Shown here in pieces: positions 63,941-64,000 of a stretch of 64,000 bases of DNA. The notes under the pieces are model-generated. The model worked only from the letters and a program-made list of their open reading frames with translations, was not told the DNA's origin and did no database searches. The translations under genes were made by a program, and so were the position numbers. The stretch covers positions 102,474 to 166,473 of the forward strand of contig CAXBLY010000005.1 in assembly GCA_963976865.1 (NCBI GenBank), given 5' to 3'. Source of the DNA: UBA1858 sp963976865. GTDB taxonomy: Bacteria > Pseudomonadota > Gammaproteobacteria > UBA4575. How positions within the stretch are numbered: the stretch's first letter is position 1; the number at the start of each line of letters is the position of its first letter.

Positions 63941-64000
63941 TTGGGTGGCGGTCTCAAACGATGGATGCAACACTTTATCATAGTGAGGAAACCATTATGG
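63941..64000. mobile_element. Possible edge of a second IS30-like element, cut by the window end
   Basis: CAAACGATGGATGCAACACT near the window end resembles the inner part of the IS30 left end at 37650 (CCGGTCGATGCAACACATT). Reading leftward, a short frame ends in SVASIV before a stop, comparable to CVASTG at the transposase end, but stop codons occur just upstream. Only about 60 bases are visible. Confidence 0.4.

Noticed and set aside
1..64000. CRISPR array or rRNA operon
   Set aside because: No regularly spaced direct repeats and no rRNA sequence were seen anywhere in the window.

Overview
The window is chromosomal DNA of a gammaproteobacterium outside the Enterobacterales, moderately AT-rich. 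The evidence is gene order: blocks such as thrS-infC-rpmI-rplT-pheS-pheT-ihfA-merR-tRNA-Pro, lepB-DUF4845-rnc-era-recO-pdxJ-acpS-cysM and pheA-tyrA-aroA-cmk-rpsA-ihfB-pyrF match the arrangement in Pseudomonas-like gammaproteobacteria. I cannot name the genus from the sequence alone. There are no rRNA genes and no CRISPR array.

Layout. (1) 1-2.7 kb: the 3' part of gyrA, then serC. (2) 2.7-28.1 kb: a large exopolysaccharide locus of the type that accompanies exosortase A (XrtA/EpsH, the PEP-CTERM sorting system). It holds nucleotide-sugar enzymes, the initiating sugar transferase, an export lipoprotein, a chain-length protein and tyrosine kinase, an outer-membrane protein, two deacetylases, a FemAB-like protein, two glycosyltransferases and an O-antigen-ligase-like protein. 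It ends in a chemically unusual module of an asparagine-synthase homologue, acyl carrier protein, two alpha/beta hydrolases, a PLP decarboxylase and an AMP-forming ligase. This block sits between serC and pheA, which are normally close neighbours. No exosortase and no locus ATPase are present. (3) 28.1-37.5 kb: an odd tRNA-Val-like gene, a GNAT-like protein, aromatic amino-acid genes, cmk, rpsA, ihfB, pyrF, a ComEA-like protein and galU. (4) 37.6-42.4 kb: accessory DNA. An IS30-family element interrupts a dispersed palindromic repeat. Small orphan genes follow, several ending at further copies of that repeat, then tRNA-Leu, tRNA-Asn and a Bro-N domain gene. (5) 42.4-62.6 kb: core genes (aminotransferase, uvrB, tRNA-Val, the thrS to merR block, tRNA-Pro, the lepB to cysM block, a thioesterase, mnmC and a 3'-5' exonuclease). 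(6) 62.7-64.0 kb: accessory DNA again, with an orphan membrane protein, another copy of the repeat, a protein with a VPLP-type PEP-CTERM-like tail, and what looks like the edge of a second IS30-like element.

How the parts fit. The polysaccharide locus can supply uronic-acid and N-acetylamino-sugar precursors (with galU and wecB), start the lipid-linked unit, modify it, polymerise it and export it. The ACP, ligase, decarboxylase and amide-synthase module probably makes and attaches a small acyl or amino group, whose chemistry is not known to me. The PEP-CTERM-like protein at 63.2-63.7 kb implies that a sorting enzyme is encoded elsewhere in the genome.
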